Assembly (NCBI RefSeq): GCF_020783315.1
Contig: NZ_CP086063.1
Span: 1,364,001 to 1,428,000, forward strand
Source of the DNA: Ferruginibacter lapsinanis
GTDB taxonomy: Bacteria > Bacteroidota > Bacteroidia > Chitinophagales > Chitinophagaceae
DNA: 64,000 bases
Reading direction: 5' to 3'
A model generated the notes under the pieces. It saw nothing but the letters and a program-made list of their open reading frames with translations, searched no databases and was not told where the DNA came from. Both the position numbers and the translations under genes were made by a program. Positions 52,295 through 60,750 of the stretch are shown here, in pieces (the first letter of the stretch is position 1; each line of letters begins with the position of its first letter).

Positions 52295-54142
52295 ATGAGT
52301 ACAGCAACCCAACAGGTTTTACAAGATGTAGTGATCAAATTCGCAGGCGATAGCGGCGATGGTATGCAGTTAACCGGCAGCCAGTTTACTAACAACACAG
52401 CTTTGTTAGGCATCGATTTAGCAACTTTCCCTGATTTTCCTGCAGAAATACGTGCCCCATTAGGTACTATTCCGGGTGTGAGCGGATACCAGCTTCGTTT
52501 CAGTAGCGACAGGATATTTACTCCTGGAGATAATTGCGACGTATTGGTAGCAATGAATGCCGCTGCATTAAAGACAAATCTTAAAGTGATCAAGAAGGGT
52601 GGGATCGTGATTGTTAACACCGATGGGTTTGATACAAAAAACCTTCGCCTGGCTAACTATCCGGAAGGTGCAAATCCTTTAGAAGATGACACACTTGCAG
52701 CCTACACTGTATACAAAATGGATGTAACTAAAATGACTCGTGAAGCATTGAAAGACATTACCATGGGTACCAAAGAAAAGGACAGAGCAAAAAATATGTT
52801 TGTACTGGGCTTTTTGTATTGGATGTATAACAGAGATATGGATACAACTATCCAATTCTTCAAAGATAAATTTGGTAAAAAACCTGAGATCTTAGAAAGT
52901 AATATCAAAGCATTACAGGCAGGCTATTTCTTCGGAGATACCACCGAAACTTTTACTACTCGTTTTAAAGTAGAAAAAGCCAAGATGGATAAAGGTACTT
53001 ACCGTTCTATCATGGGTAATCAGGCTCTGTCTTATGGTTTGATCGCAGCTTCTCAGAAAAGCGGATTGCAAATGTTCTTAGGAAGTTATCCTATCACACC
53101 TGCATCTGACATCTTACATGAATTAAGTAAATACAAATCTTTCGGAATAAAAACATACCAGGCAGAAGATGAGATCGCTGCAATCACATCTGCTATCGGA
53201 GCTAGTTATGGTGGTGCTTTAGGGCTTACCACTACCAGTGGTCCGGGTATGGCGTTAAAAGCAGAAGCAATGGGGCTGGCTGTAATGTTGGAAATTCCGC
53301 TTGTGATTGTAAATATCCAACGTGGTGGTCCAAGTACAGGTTTGCCAACCAAAACAGAACAAAGTGATCTGATGCAGGCTTATTATGGTAGAAATGGAGA
53401 GTGCCCTATGCCTGTTATCTCTGCATCTACTCCTAGTGATTGTTTTGATGCCGCTTACGAAGCAGTAAGGATCAGTGTTCAGCATATGACACCGGTTATT
53501 TTATTAAGTGATGGATACATAGCAAATGGAGCAGAGCCTTGGAAATTCCCGGTATCTGCTGACTTACCTGAAATAACTGTTAAGTTTAAAGAAGGATTGG
53601 ATGTAGGAGAAGAAAAATTACAACCATACAAAAGAGATGAAAAATTAGTTAGACCATGGGCTATTCCTGGTACGCCGGGCTTAGAACACCGTTTAGGTGG
53701 ATTAGAAAAGCAAGATATCACCGGTAACATCAGTTATGATAGTGATAACCACCAACACATGGTTTTAACCAGACAAGCTAAAGTTGATAAAATTGCGGAT
53801 TATATTCCTTTACAAAAATTGGATAGCGGTGCGGAAAAAGGAAAAGTATTGGTATTAGGATGGGGCAGTACATACGGTGCTATTAAAAGTGCGGTAAAAG
53901 ACCTTCAAAATGAAGGGCTTGAAGTATCACACGCTCACCTACGTTATATACGTCCTTTCCCTAAAAATTTAGGAGAGATATTGAATAATTTTGATCATGT
54001 GTTAATTCCTGAGATCAACAACGGCCAATTAGTAAAAATTATCCGTGATGTATATTTTGTTGATGCAAAACCTTACAACAAGATCATGGGAGTTCCTATT
54101 ACTAAAGGAGAGATCATCGATGCAGTAAAGAAGATGTTATAA
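52295..54142 (+). CDS. korA: 2-oxoacid:acceptor oxidoreductase, alpha (fused gamma-alpha) subunit
   Basis: A 615-residue subunit of a pyruvate/2-oxoglutarate:ferredoxin-type oxidoreductase. The N-terminal gamma-type domain has GDSGDGMQLTGSQF (about 18-31) and an FPAEIRAPLGT stretch; from about residue 235 follows the alpha domain (GNQALSYGLIAAS, FLGSYPITPASDI, YQAEDEIAAITSAIGAS, TTSGPGMALKAEA) and the transketolase-like C-terminal part (RYIRPFPKNLGEIL). The enzyme oxidatively decarboxylates 2-oxoacids to acyl-CoA and reduces ferredoxin. TPP and Fe-S reside on the beta subunit, which is expected next door but is absent: a strong terminator follows the stop. The exact 2-oxoacid is not certain; gene symbol is by similarity to KorA. 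Confidence 0.9.
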   Translation: MSTATQQVLQDVVIKFAGDSGDGMQLTGSQFTNNTALLGIDLATFPDFPAEIRAPLGTIPGVSGYQLRFSSDRIFTPGDNCDVLVAMNAAALKTNLKVIKKGGIVIVNTDGFDTKNLRLANYPEGANPLEDDTLAAYTVYKMDVTKMTREALKDITMGTKEKDRAKNMFVLGFLYWMYNRDMDTTIQFFKDKFGKKPEILESNIKALQAGYFFGDTTETFTTRFKVEKAKMDKGTYRSIMGNQALSYGLIAASQKSGLQMFLGSYPITPASDILHELSKYKSFGIKTYQAEDEIAAITSAIGASYGGALGLTTTSGPGMALKAEAMGLAVMLEIPLVIVNIQRGGPSTGLPTKTEQSDLMQAYYGRNGECPMPVISASTPSDCFDAAYEAVRISVQHMTPVILLSDGYIANGAEPWKFPVSADLPEITVKFKEGLDVGEEKLQPYKRDEKLVRPWAIPGTPGLEHRLGGLEKQDITGNISYDSDNHQHMVLTRQAKVDKIADYIPLQKLDSGAEKGKVLVLGWGSTYGAIKSAVKDLQNEGLEVSHAHLRYIRPFPKNLGEILNNFDHVLIPEINNGQLVKIIRDVYFVDAKPYNKIMGVPITKGEIIDAVKKML

Positions 54143-54162
54143 TTAAAATAACTCGAAATAAT

Positions 54163-54198
54163 AAAAAAGTCCTCTACTTATAAATAGAGGACTTTTTT
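54163..54198 (+). terminator. Bidirectional-looking terminator after korA
   Basis: AAAAAAGTCCTCTA (54163-54176) pairs with TAGAGGACTTTTTT (54185-54198) over an eight-base loop, giving a T-run on both strands. Confidence 0.92.
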
Positions 54199-54249
54199 AT
54201 TGCCGATCATTTTGATTATTACAATGGCATCTGTCAATCATACAATAAA

Positions 54250-54278
54250 AAAAGGTTTCGGAAAATCCGAAACCTTTT
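54250..54278 (-). terminator. Terminator after the DUF6089 gene
   Basis: AAAAGGTTTCGGA (54250-54262) pairs perfectly with TCCGAAACCTTTT (54266-54278) around AAA, with further T residues on the minus strand. It closes the minus-strand gene ending at 54299. Confidence 0.9.
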
Positions 54279-54298
54279 AATTATAAAATATATTAAAC

Positions 54299-55246
54299 TT
54301 AATTGCTTTTTTCTCTACCGAAGGTTAAACCTAGTTTTATTGATAAAGTAAAGAAGGCGTCTTTATCTTTAGGATCTCCCCGTATCTGTCCTCCTTTAGG
54401 GTTAACTGTGTATGGGAACAAAGGATTCTCAAGTCTTCTGTCATTCAATTCAATAGCATTTGCTAATCTTTCTCCACTTAAATAGTTGGCAAATAAAGAA
54501 GGGTCAATATATCTTGTGCTAACATCATCCAGGTAATCAGTGCGGAGAATGCGTGGCATCACTTCTGCACGAACATTAAAGGTTCTTGATAATTCATATT
54601 TTATACCCAACCCAATCGGGAAATTTATTTGGCTTAGTTTGTAATTTTTTCTGCTTGGGTATTCAGCAAATCCTTGTCCTTCTGTATGTAATGGTTGTAG
54701 ATCAATCCATTTTCCGGCAGCATTTTTTGCTTGAGGATTAAAGTGAAAGTATCCGATGCCAGCTAATAAATATGGAGAAAGTCTTGGTGGTTCCCTGTCT
54801 TTAGATGGCCAGTCAATAAATATATAAATAGGGTGAAATTCTGCCACTAAACTAATTTCGGATATTTTACTTCTGAAATGTAATCCACGCCAATATCTTG
54901 CGCCGGAGTTATCTCTGATAGGGCTTAAGATGCTATCGTAGGCTTTTACTTGTCCGAATGTACCTTCTAATCTTACGGCGATCTTGTTCTTATAAAGACC
55001 ACTTAAGAACACGCTGCCGCCCAACTGGTTATTACCAATATTATAATCTTTTAAAAAAGGTTTTCCGATACCTTTTTTGCCCCCAAGGTCTGTAAGACAG
55101 TTCATAATACCAACACTGGCCCCTATCTCATAAATCCACTCGGTATCATAATAATCATTATCATAAAAATAATACTGAGCATTCGATTTAATGGAAACAC
55201 CCATTAGTAAAACCGAAAAGCTTAAAAACAAAAAAGTTTTTTTCAT
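54299..55246 (-). CDS. DUF6089-type outer-membrane protein
   Basis: A 315-residue exported protein with signal peptide (cleavage after SNAQ, about residue 24) and beta-barrel character: EIGASVGIMNCLTDLGG, SVFLSGLYKNKIAVRLEG, FRSKISEISLVAEFHPI, PYLLAGIGYFHFNP, FPIGLGIKYELSRTFNVRAE, and a terminal FTLSIKLGLTFG. It fits the DUF6089 group of Bacteroidota outer-membrane proteins. Function unknown. It stands alone between its own terminator and nth. Confidence 0.82.
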   Translation of the reverse strand: MKKTFLFLSFSVLLMGVSIKSNAQYYFYDNDYYDTEWIYEIGASVGIMNCLTDLGGKKGIGKPFLKDYNIGNNQLGGSVFLSGLYKNKIAVRLEGTFGQVKAYDSILSPIRDNSGARYWRGLHFRSKISEISLVAEFHPIYIFIDWPSKDREPPRLSPYLLAGIGYFHFNPQAKNAAGKWIDLQPLHTEGQGFAEYPSRKNYKLSQINFPIGLGIKYELSRTFNVRAEVMPRILRTDYLDDVSTRYIDPSLFANYLSGERLANAIELNDRRLENPLFPYTVNPKGGQIRGDPKDKDAFFTLSIKLGLTFGREKSN

Positions 55247-55350
55247 AGAAAATCTCCACTTTAGTAATAAAAAGTTAACATCAGTTTTTTTATGGATGCT
55301 TGTAAAAAGAACAAAATAAACGATAATTTGTTAATATTATTACGTTTACT

Positions 55351-55995
55351 TTAACTCTTAACATTAAAATTGTAGTATTTACAGATTGTTTTTAACCCAC
55401 ATTCGTTGCATTTCGGGCTTCTTGCAGTGCAAATGTACCTTCCATGTAATATCAACCAATGGTGTGCCTTATGTATATACTCTTTGTTAATATGTTTGAT
55501 CAACTGCTTCTCAGCAGCTAATGGTGTTTTTGCATTGGTTGTTAAACCGATACGGGCACTCACTCTAAAGACATGAGTGTCTACAGCCATATTTGGCTGA
55601 TTGTCAATCACAGAAGTAATCACATTGGCTGTTTTCCTTCCTACGCCTGGTAACAAAATTAACTCATTTACCGTCATGGGAACCACTCCGGCGAAATTTT
55701 TTAATAAAATTTCTGCCATACCGATAAGATGCCTGGCTTTATTATTTGGATAAGAGATGCTTTTTATCAATGGAAAAAGTTCGTCGAATTTGGCCTTACT
55801 CATGGCCTCGGCATCGGGATATTTTTCAAAAAGTGAAGGAGTTGTTAAATTTACCCGTTTGTCGGTGCATTGAGCAGAAAGTATAACAGCGACCAGTAAT
55901 TGAAAAGGAGAATCATATATCAGCTCTGTTTCCGCATTGGGAGCATGTTCCAGAAAATAATTGATAAAAAACTGATAGCGTTCCTTCTTGGTCAT
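55351..55995 (-). CDS. nth: Endonuclease III (DNA glycosylase/AP lyase)
   Basis: A 214-residue base-excision repair enzyme that removes oxidised pyrimidines and cuts at abasic sites. Helix-hairpin-helix LLPGVGRKTANV with catalytic Lys121, catalytic Asp139 in VDTHVFRV, and the C-terminal 4Fe-4S loop with spacing C-x6-C-x2-C-x5-C (CTARSPKCNECGLKTIC). Length and motifs are standard. Upstream on the same strand lies a small protein gene, and between them a hairpin. Confidence 0.97.
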   Translation of the reverse strand: MTKKERYQFFINYFLEHAPNAETELIYDSPFQLLVAVILSAQCTDKRVNLTTPSLFEKYPDAEAMSKAKFDELFPLIKSISYPNNKARHLIGMAEILLKNFAGVVPMTVNELILLPGVGRKTANVITSVIDNQPNMAVDTHVFRVSARIGLTTNAKTPLAAEKQLIKHINKEYIHKAHHWLILHGRYICTARSPKCNECGLKTICKYYNFNVKS

Positions 55996-56004
55996 AAATA
56001 AAAT

Positions 56005-56028
56005 CGTCCCGATTAGTATCGGGACGAA
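56005..56028 (-). terminator. Inverted repeat between the 79-residue gene and nth
   Basis: TCGTCCCGAT and ATCGGGACGA form a perfect ten-base stem around TAGT (about 56005-56028). It lies just after the stop of the 79-residue gene and could end that transcript, although no long U-run follows. Confidence 0.55.
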
Positions 56029-56053
56029 ATTACGTTAAATACGTTCAAAACGG

Positions 56054-56293
56054 TTAGACTTCATTTGTAAGTTCACCCACCGAAATGTTAGCTTGGCTAA
56101 GAATAGCCTTTACTGTCTTTTTTCGAGGAGAAAAATTGAGTGCTTCCAGATTTTTTTGTCCATCCAGCAATAACTCATATTTTTCACGTAAACTCCAATC
56201 AGTTTCTAATGCAGCTGCAATAGCAGCGGTTTTTTCGGCAGAGGATTCTTTGTACATATATTGTACAAGGTCCTCGTTGTTAAATGTGTGCAT
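56054..56293 (-). CDS. Small conserved protein, anti-sigma-like N-terminus
   Basis: A 79-residue protein (MHTFNNEDLVQYMYKESSAE then AAALETDWSLREKYELL, ending in KAILSQANISVGELTNEV). The N-terminus has the shape of short Bacteroidota anti-sigma-like N-terminal segments (E-D-L-x-x-Y-x-Y-x-E) but lacks the HxxxCxxC zinc motif. No sigma factor is adjacent. Located between divIC-like and nth genes on the same strand; similar small proteins are conserved in the Chitinophagaceae. Function unknown. Confidence 0.72.
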   Translation of the reverse strand: MHTFNNEDLVQYMYKESSAEKTAAIAAALETDWSLREKYELLLDGQKNLEALNFSPRKKTVKAILSQANISVGELTNEV

Positions 56294-56368
56294 AGAAATG
56301 TTTAAGGGGTTGAAAAATAGCTTAATCTGCTTATAAAACGAGTAAAGGAGTTAATTATTGCCCTTTTA

Positions 56369-56680
56369 TTATTTTTTAGGAGAACTTTGGGAAGAGAGAA
56401 CAAACAGATCTTCGTTATCTTTTTTCATCAGATATTTTTCCCTGGCATATTTCTCAATGGTTTGTGCATTGGTCTTTAGCTGATGTAACTCCTGTTCTGT
56501 TTCAGCGATCAATGTATCCAGATGTTTTTCACTTTGCTGAAGTTCTTTGTATTTATCTCTACGGGCCAAGTCGGAGCGGATATCTTTTGGATCGAACCAA
56601 AACATCCATACTAAAAAAAACGTAACTGCTATCAGGTACTTGTTTTTTAGAAAAGATAATATTTGTTTTGCTACTTTCAT
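56369..56680 (-). CDS. FtsB/DivIC-type septum-formation initiator protein
   Basis: A 103-residue bitopic membrane protein from ATG 56680 (MKVAKQILSFLKNKYL), with one membrane helix (about 13-30), a coiled coil (about 40-75; DKYKELQQSEKHLDTLIAET) and the conserved IEKYAREKYLMKKDNEDLFV motif. It would join the FtsL/FtsQ-like divisome complex in the periplasm. The frame extends ten residues further upstream, through a GACCATGG palindrome, but that stretch is not conserved-looking. It follows eno closely on the same strand, an arrangement common in this phylum. Confidence 0.87.
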   Translation of the reverse strand: MKVAKQILSFLKNKYLIAVTFFLVWMFWFDPKDIRSDLARRDKYKELQQSEKHLDTLIAETEQELHQLKTNAQTIEKYAREKYLMKKDNEDLFVLSSQSSPKK

Positions 56681-56690
56681 TTTATTATGA

Positions 56691-56721
56691 GACCATGGTC
56701 CATTATCCATGGACCATGGTC
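56691..56721. repeat. Palindromic GACCATGGTC hairpin between eno and divIC
   Basis: Arms GACCATGGTCCAT (56691-56703) and ATGGACCATGGTC (56709-56721) are perfect inverted copies around TATCC; each arm also contains the self-complementary GACCATGGTC. It fills almost the whole eno-divIC gap. A related sequence lies inside the delta' gene at 61709-61733. Confidence 0.8.
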
Positions 56722-56727
56722 TATAAT

Positions 56728-58017
56728 TTATTTTCCAAATTTAATTTTTCCTTTTGGATAAATAGCTGAATCCCCCAACATTTCTTCAATACGAATTAAT
56801 TGGTTGTATTTAGCCATACGGTCTGTACGTGATGCAGAGCCTGTTTTGATTTGTCCGCAATTCAATGCAACAGCTAAGTCAGCAATGGTGGTGTCTTCTG
56901 TTTCACCACTTCTGTGACTCATGATCGTATTGTAACCGGCTTGTTGTGCCATACTTACAGCATTGATTGTTTCTGTGATAGTACCGATCTGATTTACTTT
57001 AACCAATAAACCATTGGCAATATTTTCTTTGATACCTCTTTCCAAACGAGTAACGTTTGTTACAAAAAGATCATCGCCTACTAACTGTACTTTTTTACCA
57101 ATGGTATCAGTTAAGTTTTTCCAACCATTCCAATCATCTTCAGCCATACCATCTTCGATACTGCAGATTGGATATTGTTTAGCCCAGCTTTCCCAGAATT
57201 TTACTAATTGGTCGCTGGTCATTTTTTTACCATCACTTTTATGGAAAATATATTTTTTCTCTTTTGCATTCCACAACTCACTGTTGGCAGCATCCATAGC
57301 GATCATGATCTGACTGCCTGTTTTGTAACCTGCAGCTTGTATCGCAGTTAATACAGTTTCAATTGCTTCTTCGTTGCTTTGAATATTTGGTGCAAAACCA
57401 CCTTCATCACCTACGTTAGTGCTGAAGCCTTTTTTCTTCAATACAGTTTTCAACGCATGAAAAATATCAACGCCCCACGCCAAACCTTCGCTGAAAGTTT
57501 TTGCTCCTACAGGCATTACCATGAATTCCTGAAAATCGATCTTATTATCAGCATGTGCTCCACCATTTAAGATGTTCATCATTGGGATAGGCAAAATTTT
57601 TGCGTTGGTACCACCGATGTATCTGTATAAAGGAAGATTAGCTTCTAATGCAGCGGCTTTGGCAACAGCCATACTAACGGCCAACATTGCATTTGCACCT
57701 AATTTACTTTTGTTAGCAGTTTTGTCTAAAGCGATCAAAGCAGCATCAATACCAGTTTGGTCTGCAATATCCCAACCCAATAAATTTTCTGCAATAATTC
57801 CGTTTACGTTACCTACAGCTTTCAATACACTTTTACCACCATAATATTTTTTATTATTATCTCTAAGCTCAACTGCTTCGTGAATACCTGTACTGGCTCC
57901 ACTTGGTACTGCGGCTCTGCCGAGATGTTCGTTTTCTGTTAATACGTCTACTTCTACTGTAGGATTTCCACGGCTATCTAATATTTGACGGGCATGGATG
58001 CTTGCGATGTAACTCAT
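56728..58017 (-). CDS. eno: Enolase
   Basis: A 429-residue glycolytic enzyme that interconverts 2-phosphoglycerate and phosphoenolpyruvate. Signatures: [38 protein letters not shown], the Mg ligands in [22 protein letters not shown] and [11 protein letters not shown], catalytic Lys in [11 protein letters not shown], and the closing [19 protein letters not shown] and [16 protein letters not shown]. It is downstream of gldA by 33 bases and upstream of the divIC-like gene on the same strand. Confidence 0.98.
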   Translation of the reverse strand: MSYIASIHARQILDSRGNPTVEVDVLTENEHLGRAAVPSGASTGIHEAVELRDNNKKYYGGKSVLKAVGNVNGIIAENLLGWDIADQTGIDAALIALDKTANKSKLGANAMLAVSMAVAKAAALEANLPLYRYIGGTNAKILPIPMMNILNGGAHADNKIDFQEFMVMPVGAKTFSEGLAWGVDIFHALKTVLKKKGFSTNVGDEGGFAPNIQSNEEAIETVLTAIQAAGYKTGSQIMIAMDAANSELWNAKEKKYIFHKSDGKKMTSDQLVKFWESWAKQYPICSIEDGMAEDDWNGWKNLTDTIGKKVQLVGDDLFVTNVTRLERGIKENIANGLLVKVNQIGTITETINAVSMAQQAGYNTIMSHRSGETEDTTIADLAVALNCGQIKTGSASRTDRMAKYNQLIRIEEMLGDSAIYPKGKIKFGK

Positions 58018-58050
58018 TGTTCTTGTATTTAAATTGTAATGTTAATCTTT

Positions 58051-58956
58051 TTAATTAGTGAGGTTTTTGAAAACATCTTCCAGACTATTGCTTTCGCTCT
58101 GCAAAGAAACGATGTTAAGGTTATTTTTCAAACTCAATTCCAATAATTGTTTTCGCACACTCTCAGGGTTTGAAGTTTGAAGTTTGAAGTTTGAAATTTG
58201 TGGTTGCTCTATTTTTGTTACTTCTTTTATGGTTTTGATAGTCTCTGTATCCACATTTTCTTTGAACTGAACTACCACAACATGTTTATCTGTTTTTCCT
58301 TTTTGTAAATTGCTTAGTTGGTCATCCGCAACAATATTTCCTCTGTTGATGATGATCACTCTGTCGCAAATGGCCTCTACTTCCTGTAATATATGTGAGG
58401 AGAAAAGAACTGTTTTATCCTTGCCTAAATTTTTTATTACGTCACGGATCTCTATGATCTGATTCGGGTCTAATCCACTTGTAGGTTCATCCAGTATCAA
58501 TACCTCAGGATTGTGTATCAGAGCGGCAGCCAGGCCAACACGTTGTTTGTAACCCTTACTCAATTGTCCGATCTTTTTATTGGCTTCCAGTGTAAGACCT
58601 GTAAGTTCTATCGCATTGTCGATGGCTAATGTTTTATTGTCAATTTCGTGTACACCTGCTACAAACTCCAGGTACTCCCTTACATACATATCAAAATATA
58701 AAGGATTTGCCTCCGGCAGATAGCCTATCTTTTTTTTAGTGGAAAGTGTTTGTGTATTTACCACTTCACCGCAAACGGTAGCATTACCGCCATCCGCTTC
58801 CAGGTAACCTGTAATGATCTTCATTGTTGTGCTTTTACCTGCTCCGTTCGGCCCGAGAAAACCGACAATTTCTCCCTTATTGATGGTAAAAGAAATATTA
58901 TTTACAGCTTTTTGTGAGCCGTATATTTTTGTAAGATTGTTTACTGTGATGGACAT
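58051..58956 (-). CDS. gldA: Gliding-motility ABC transporter ATP-binding protein GldA
   Basis: A 301-residue ABC ATPase with Walker A GPNGAGKSTTMKI (about 36-48), Q-loop region GYLPEANPLYFDMYVREYLE (matching GldA proteins), signature LSKGYKQRVGLAAALI, Walker B VLILDEPTSGLD and H-loop FSSHILQEVEAICD. In gliding Bacteroidota GldA partners with GldF and GldG, which are not in this window. The C-terminal domain (220-301) holds a stretch coded by a 7-bp tandem repeat (58169-58199). A general multidrug/transport ABC protein is the alternative, but the layout is GldA-like. Confidence 0.83.
   Translation of the reverse strand: MSITVNNLTKIYGSQKAVNNISFTINKGEIVGFLGPNGAGKSTTMKIITGYLEADGGNATVCGEVVNTQTLSTKKKIGYLPEANPLYFDMYVREYLEFVAGVHEIDNKTLAIDNAIELTGLTLEANKKIGQLSKGYKQRVGLAAALIHNPEVLILDEPTSGLDPNQIIEIRDVIKNLGKDKTVLFSSHILQEVEAICDRVIIINRGNIVADDQLSNLQKGKTDKHVVVVQFKENVDTETIKTIKEVTKIEQPQISNFKLQTSNPESVRKQLLELSLKNNLNIVSLQSESNSLEDVFKNLTN
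58169..58199. repeat. TTTGAAG heptamer microsatellite within gldA
   Basis: Four tandem TTTGAAG-type units on the plus strand (58169-58196, the last with A for G) plus TTT. On the coding strand it reads through a KLQTSNP-type segment of the GldA C-terminal domain. Three units are 21 bases, so expansion or loss by threes keeps the frame, while single-unit slippage breaks it. Confidence 0.85.
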
Positions 58957-58973
58957 TCAAAAAATTATGTTGC

Positions 58974-59008
58974 AAAAATAAAAACGTCAGGTGTAAAAAC
59001 CCGACGTT
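58974..59008 (-). terminator. Terminator after ricT
   Basis: On the minus strand AACGTCGGGT and ACCTGACGTT pair with one mismatch around TTTTAC (58983-59008), followed by a T-rich run. It separates ricT from gldA. Confidence 0.8.
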
Positions 59009-59019
59009 GTTTTATATAA

Positions 59020-60498
59020 TTAATCTTTTTTTTCTGCGTTTGTATCAGGCCCCTGATTAGGATTAGGACGTTTCTGTCCTCCCTGATTACCTCTGTTTTG
59101 CTGTGGCCTTGGCTCATTACCTCCTTGTCTGTTTCCTTGCTGTGGAGGTCTTTGTTGCTGTGGGCCACGATTCTGCTGTGGTCTTTGCTCATTACCTCTT
59201 GGACGATTACCTTGCTGGCCTTGAGGACCTCTGTTTTGCTGAGGTCTTTGTTCATTGCCCTGGCCTGGTCGTCCTCCTTGTTGTGGTCTTTGTTGCTGTT
59301 GTTGTTGTCCACCACGATTCTGTGGAGGTCTTTGTTCATTGCCTCTTTGTCTGTTGCCTTGCTGTCCGCCGCCTCTTTCCATATCCCTTCTTTTGCGGCT
59401 GGTTTTTTCTAAACTGCGTAAGCTTATCTGCCCTACAACGTCTACATATGTTGGTTCTACTTCAACAGGTTTTTTGCTGACAACTTCAACAGCTTCCAAC
59501 TCTTCAGGTCTTACTCCTTGTCTGTTTAAAGCCTTTATTTTTAATACTCTTTCAATGGTAAGCGGATATTGTTTAGTGCTATCCGGCATAGTGTACCACA
59601 TCAGGTTTCTGAAAATATCTTTTTTAACTAAGAATGCACGGCTTCTTGCCAATTCAATCATATCACAATCATCCGGGAAGTTTTGCAAGGCATCCAGGTA
59701 AGTATCCAACTCATAATTCAAACAACATTTCAAACGGCCGCATTGTCCGCTTAATTTGGTTTGGTTGATACTTAAATTCTGATAACGGGCGGCATTTGTA
59801 TTTACACTTTTGAAATCGGTTAACCAGGTGCTGCAACAAAGTTCTCTACCGCAACTACCTATTCCGCCTACTTTTCCGGCTTCTTGCCTGGCACCGATCT
59901 GCTTCATTTCTACCTTTACTTTAAACTCGCCGGCATATACTTTAATCAATTCTCTAAAATCAACTCTATCGTCGGCGATGTAAAAAAAGGTAGCTTTTCT
60001 TCCGTCAGCCTGTATCTCTACTTCTGCTACCTTCATATCCAGGTTGAGTTGTTTGGCAATGGCACGACTGCGTATCATCACATCTCTTTCTCTGGCCTTT
60101 GTTTCTTTTAATTTGCTCAGATCGGTTTCGCTGGCACGACGAAGTATTTTTTTAATATCAGGGTTGTCTTCTTTGATATTGTTTTTCTTGAGTTGTAAGC
60201 GCACTAATTCGCCGGTAAGATTTACGCTTCCTACATCAAAACCGCTTACGCCTTCAACAGCGATCATATCGCCTTTTTCGTAGAAATTGGTGGAGGTATT
60301 TTTAAAGTAATCTTTACGGCTGCCGTTATTGAAACTTACCTCTACAATTTTGCAACTGCTCTCCGGATCGGCAAATGGCAGGTTGGCTAGCCAATCATGC
60401 ACGTTCATGCGATTACAGCCACCGCTGGAACAACTGCCATGACTCTGGCAACCACCTGGTGCTCCGCTTTTACTTGTTCCGCAACTTCCACATCCCAT
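59020..60498 (-). CDS. RicT/PSP1-domain protein with a repetitive RGN/QNRG tail
   Basis: A 492-residue protein of the PSP1 family (RicT/YaaT). N-terminus rich in Cys (MGCGSCGTSKSGAPGGCQSHG, about eight Cys in 28 residues), then the PSP1 core: VEVSFNNGSRKDYFKN, DMIAVEGVSGFDVG, DDRVDFRELIKVYAGEFKV, RQEAGKVGGIGSCGRELCC and SGQCGRLKCCLNYE, whose Cys fit the Fe-S ligands reported for the Ric complex. From about residue 375 to the end is a disordered Q/N/R/G/P tail with four copies of GNE[QP]RP-x-QNRG. Bacteroidota members usually have a short tail. In Bacillus the Ric complex affects RNA processing. It lies downstream of the delta' gene, as commonly seen. Confidence 0.9.
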   Translation of the reverse strand: MGCGSCGTSKSGAPGGCQSHGSCSSGGCNRMNVHDWLANLPFADPESSCKIVEVSFNNGSRKDYFKNTSTNFYEKGDMIAVEGVSGFDVGSVNLTGELVRLQLKKNNIKEDNPDIKKILRRASETDLSKLKETKARERDVMIRSRAIAKQLNLDMKVAEVEIQADGRKATFFYIADDRVDFRELIKVYAGEFKVKVEMKQIGARQEAGKVGGIGSCGRELCCSTWLTDFKSVNTNAARYQNLSINQTKLSGQCGRLKCCLNYELDTYLDALQNFPDDCDMIELARSRAFLVKKDIFRNLMWYTMPDSTKQYPLTIERVLKIKALNRQGVRPEELEAVEVVSKKPVEVEPTYVDVVGQISLRSLEKTSRKRRDMERGGGQQGNRQRGNEQRPPQNRGGQQQQQQRPQQGGRPGQGNEQRPQQNRGPQGQQGNRPRGNEQRPQQNRGPQQQRPPQQGNRQGGNEPRPQQNRGNQGGQKRPNPNQGPDTNAEKKD

Positions 60499-60750
60499 AT
60501 TAATGAGTAATTAAGAATTAATAATTAAAAATTAAGAATTGAAAGTGTTGGTATGCAAGCTTGTACGGTATAGTTTTACGTGCCTGTTTTATGGCATTTG
60601 ATAATACTATTATTTAAAATGTGCGTACGATTTTAAGGCGATGCACATTGGTATGCGGTACAAGTGAGTGACACAACGATGTTGAAAAAAGCTGTAATGC
60701 CGGTAACAAAAAATATTCGGCAGAAGCAGCAATCAACAAACTTCAATTCC
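60499..60750. other. Intergenic region between the delta' gene and ricT
   Basis: No gene is recognised. It holds an AT-rich repeated AATTAAGAATT motif (about 60508-60541) near the ricT start and otherwise no clear signal. Confidence 0.5.

Noticed and set aside
59098..59701. Three plus-strand frames opposite the ricT tail
   Set aside because: They are antisense readings of the low-complexity GNEQRP repeats, giving Leu/Trp-rich proteins without family features.
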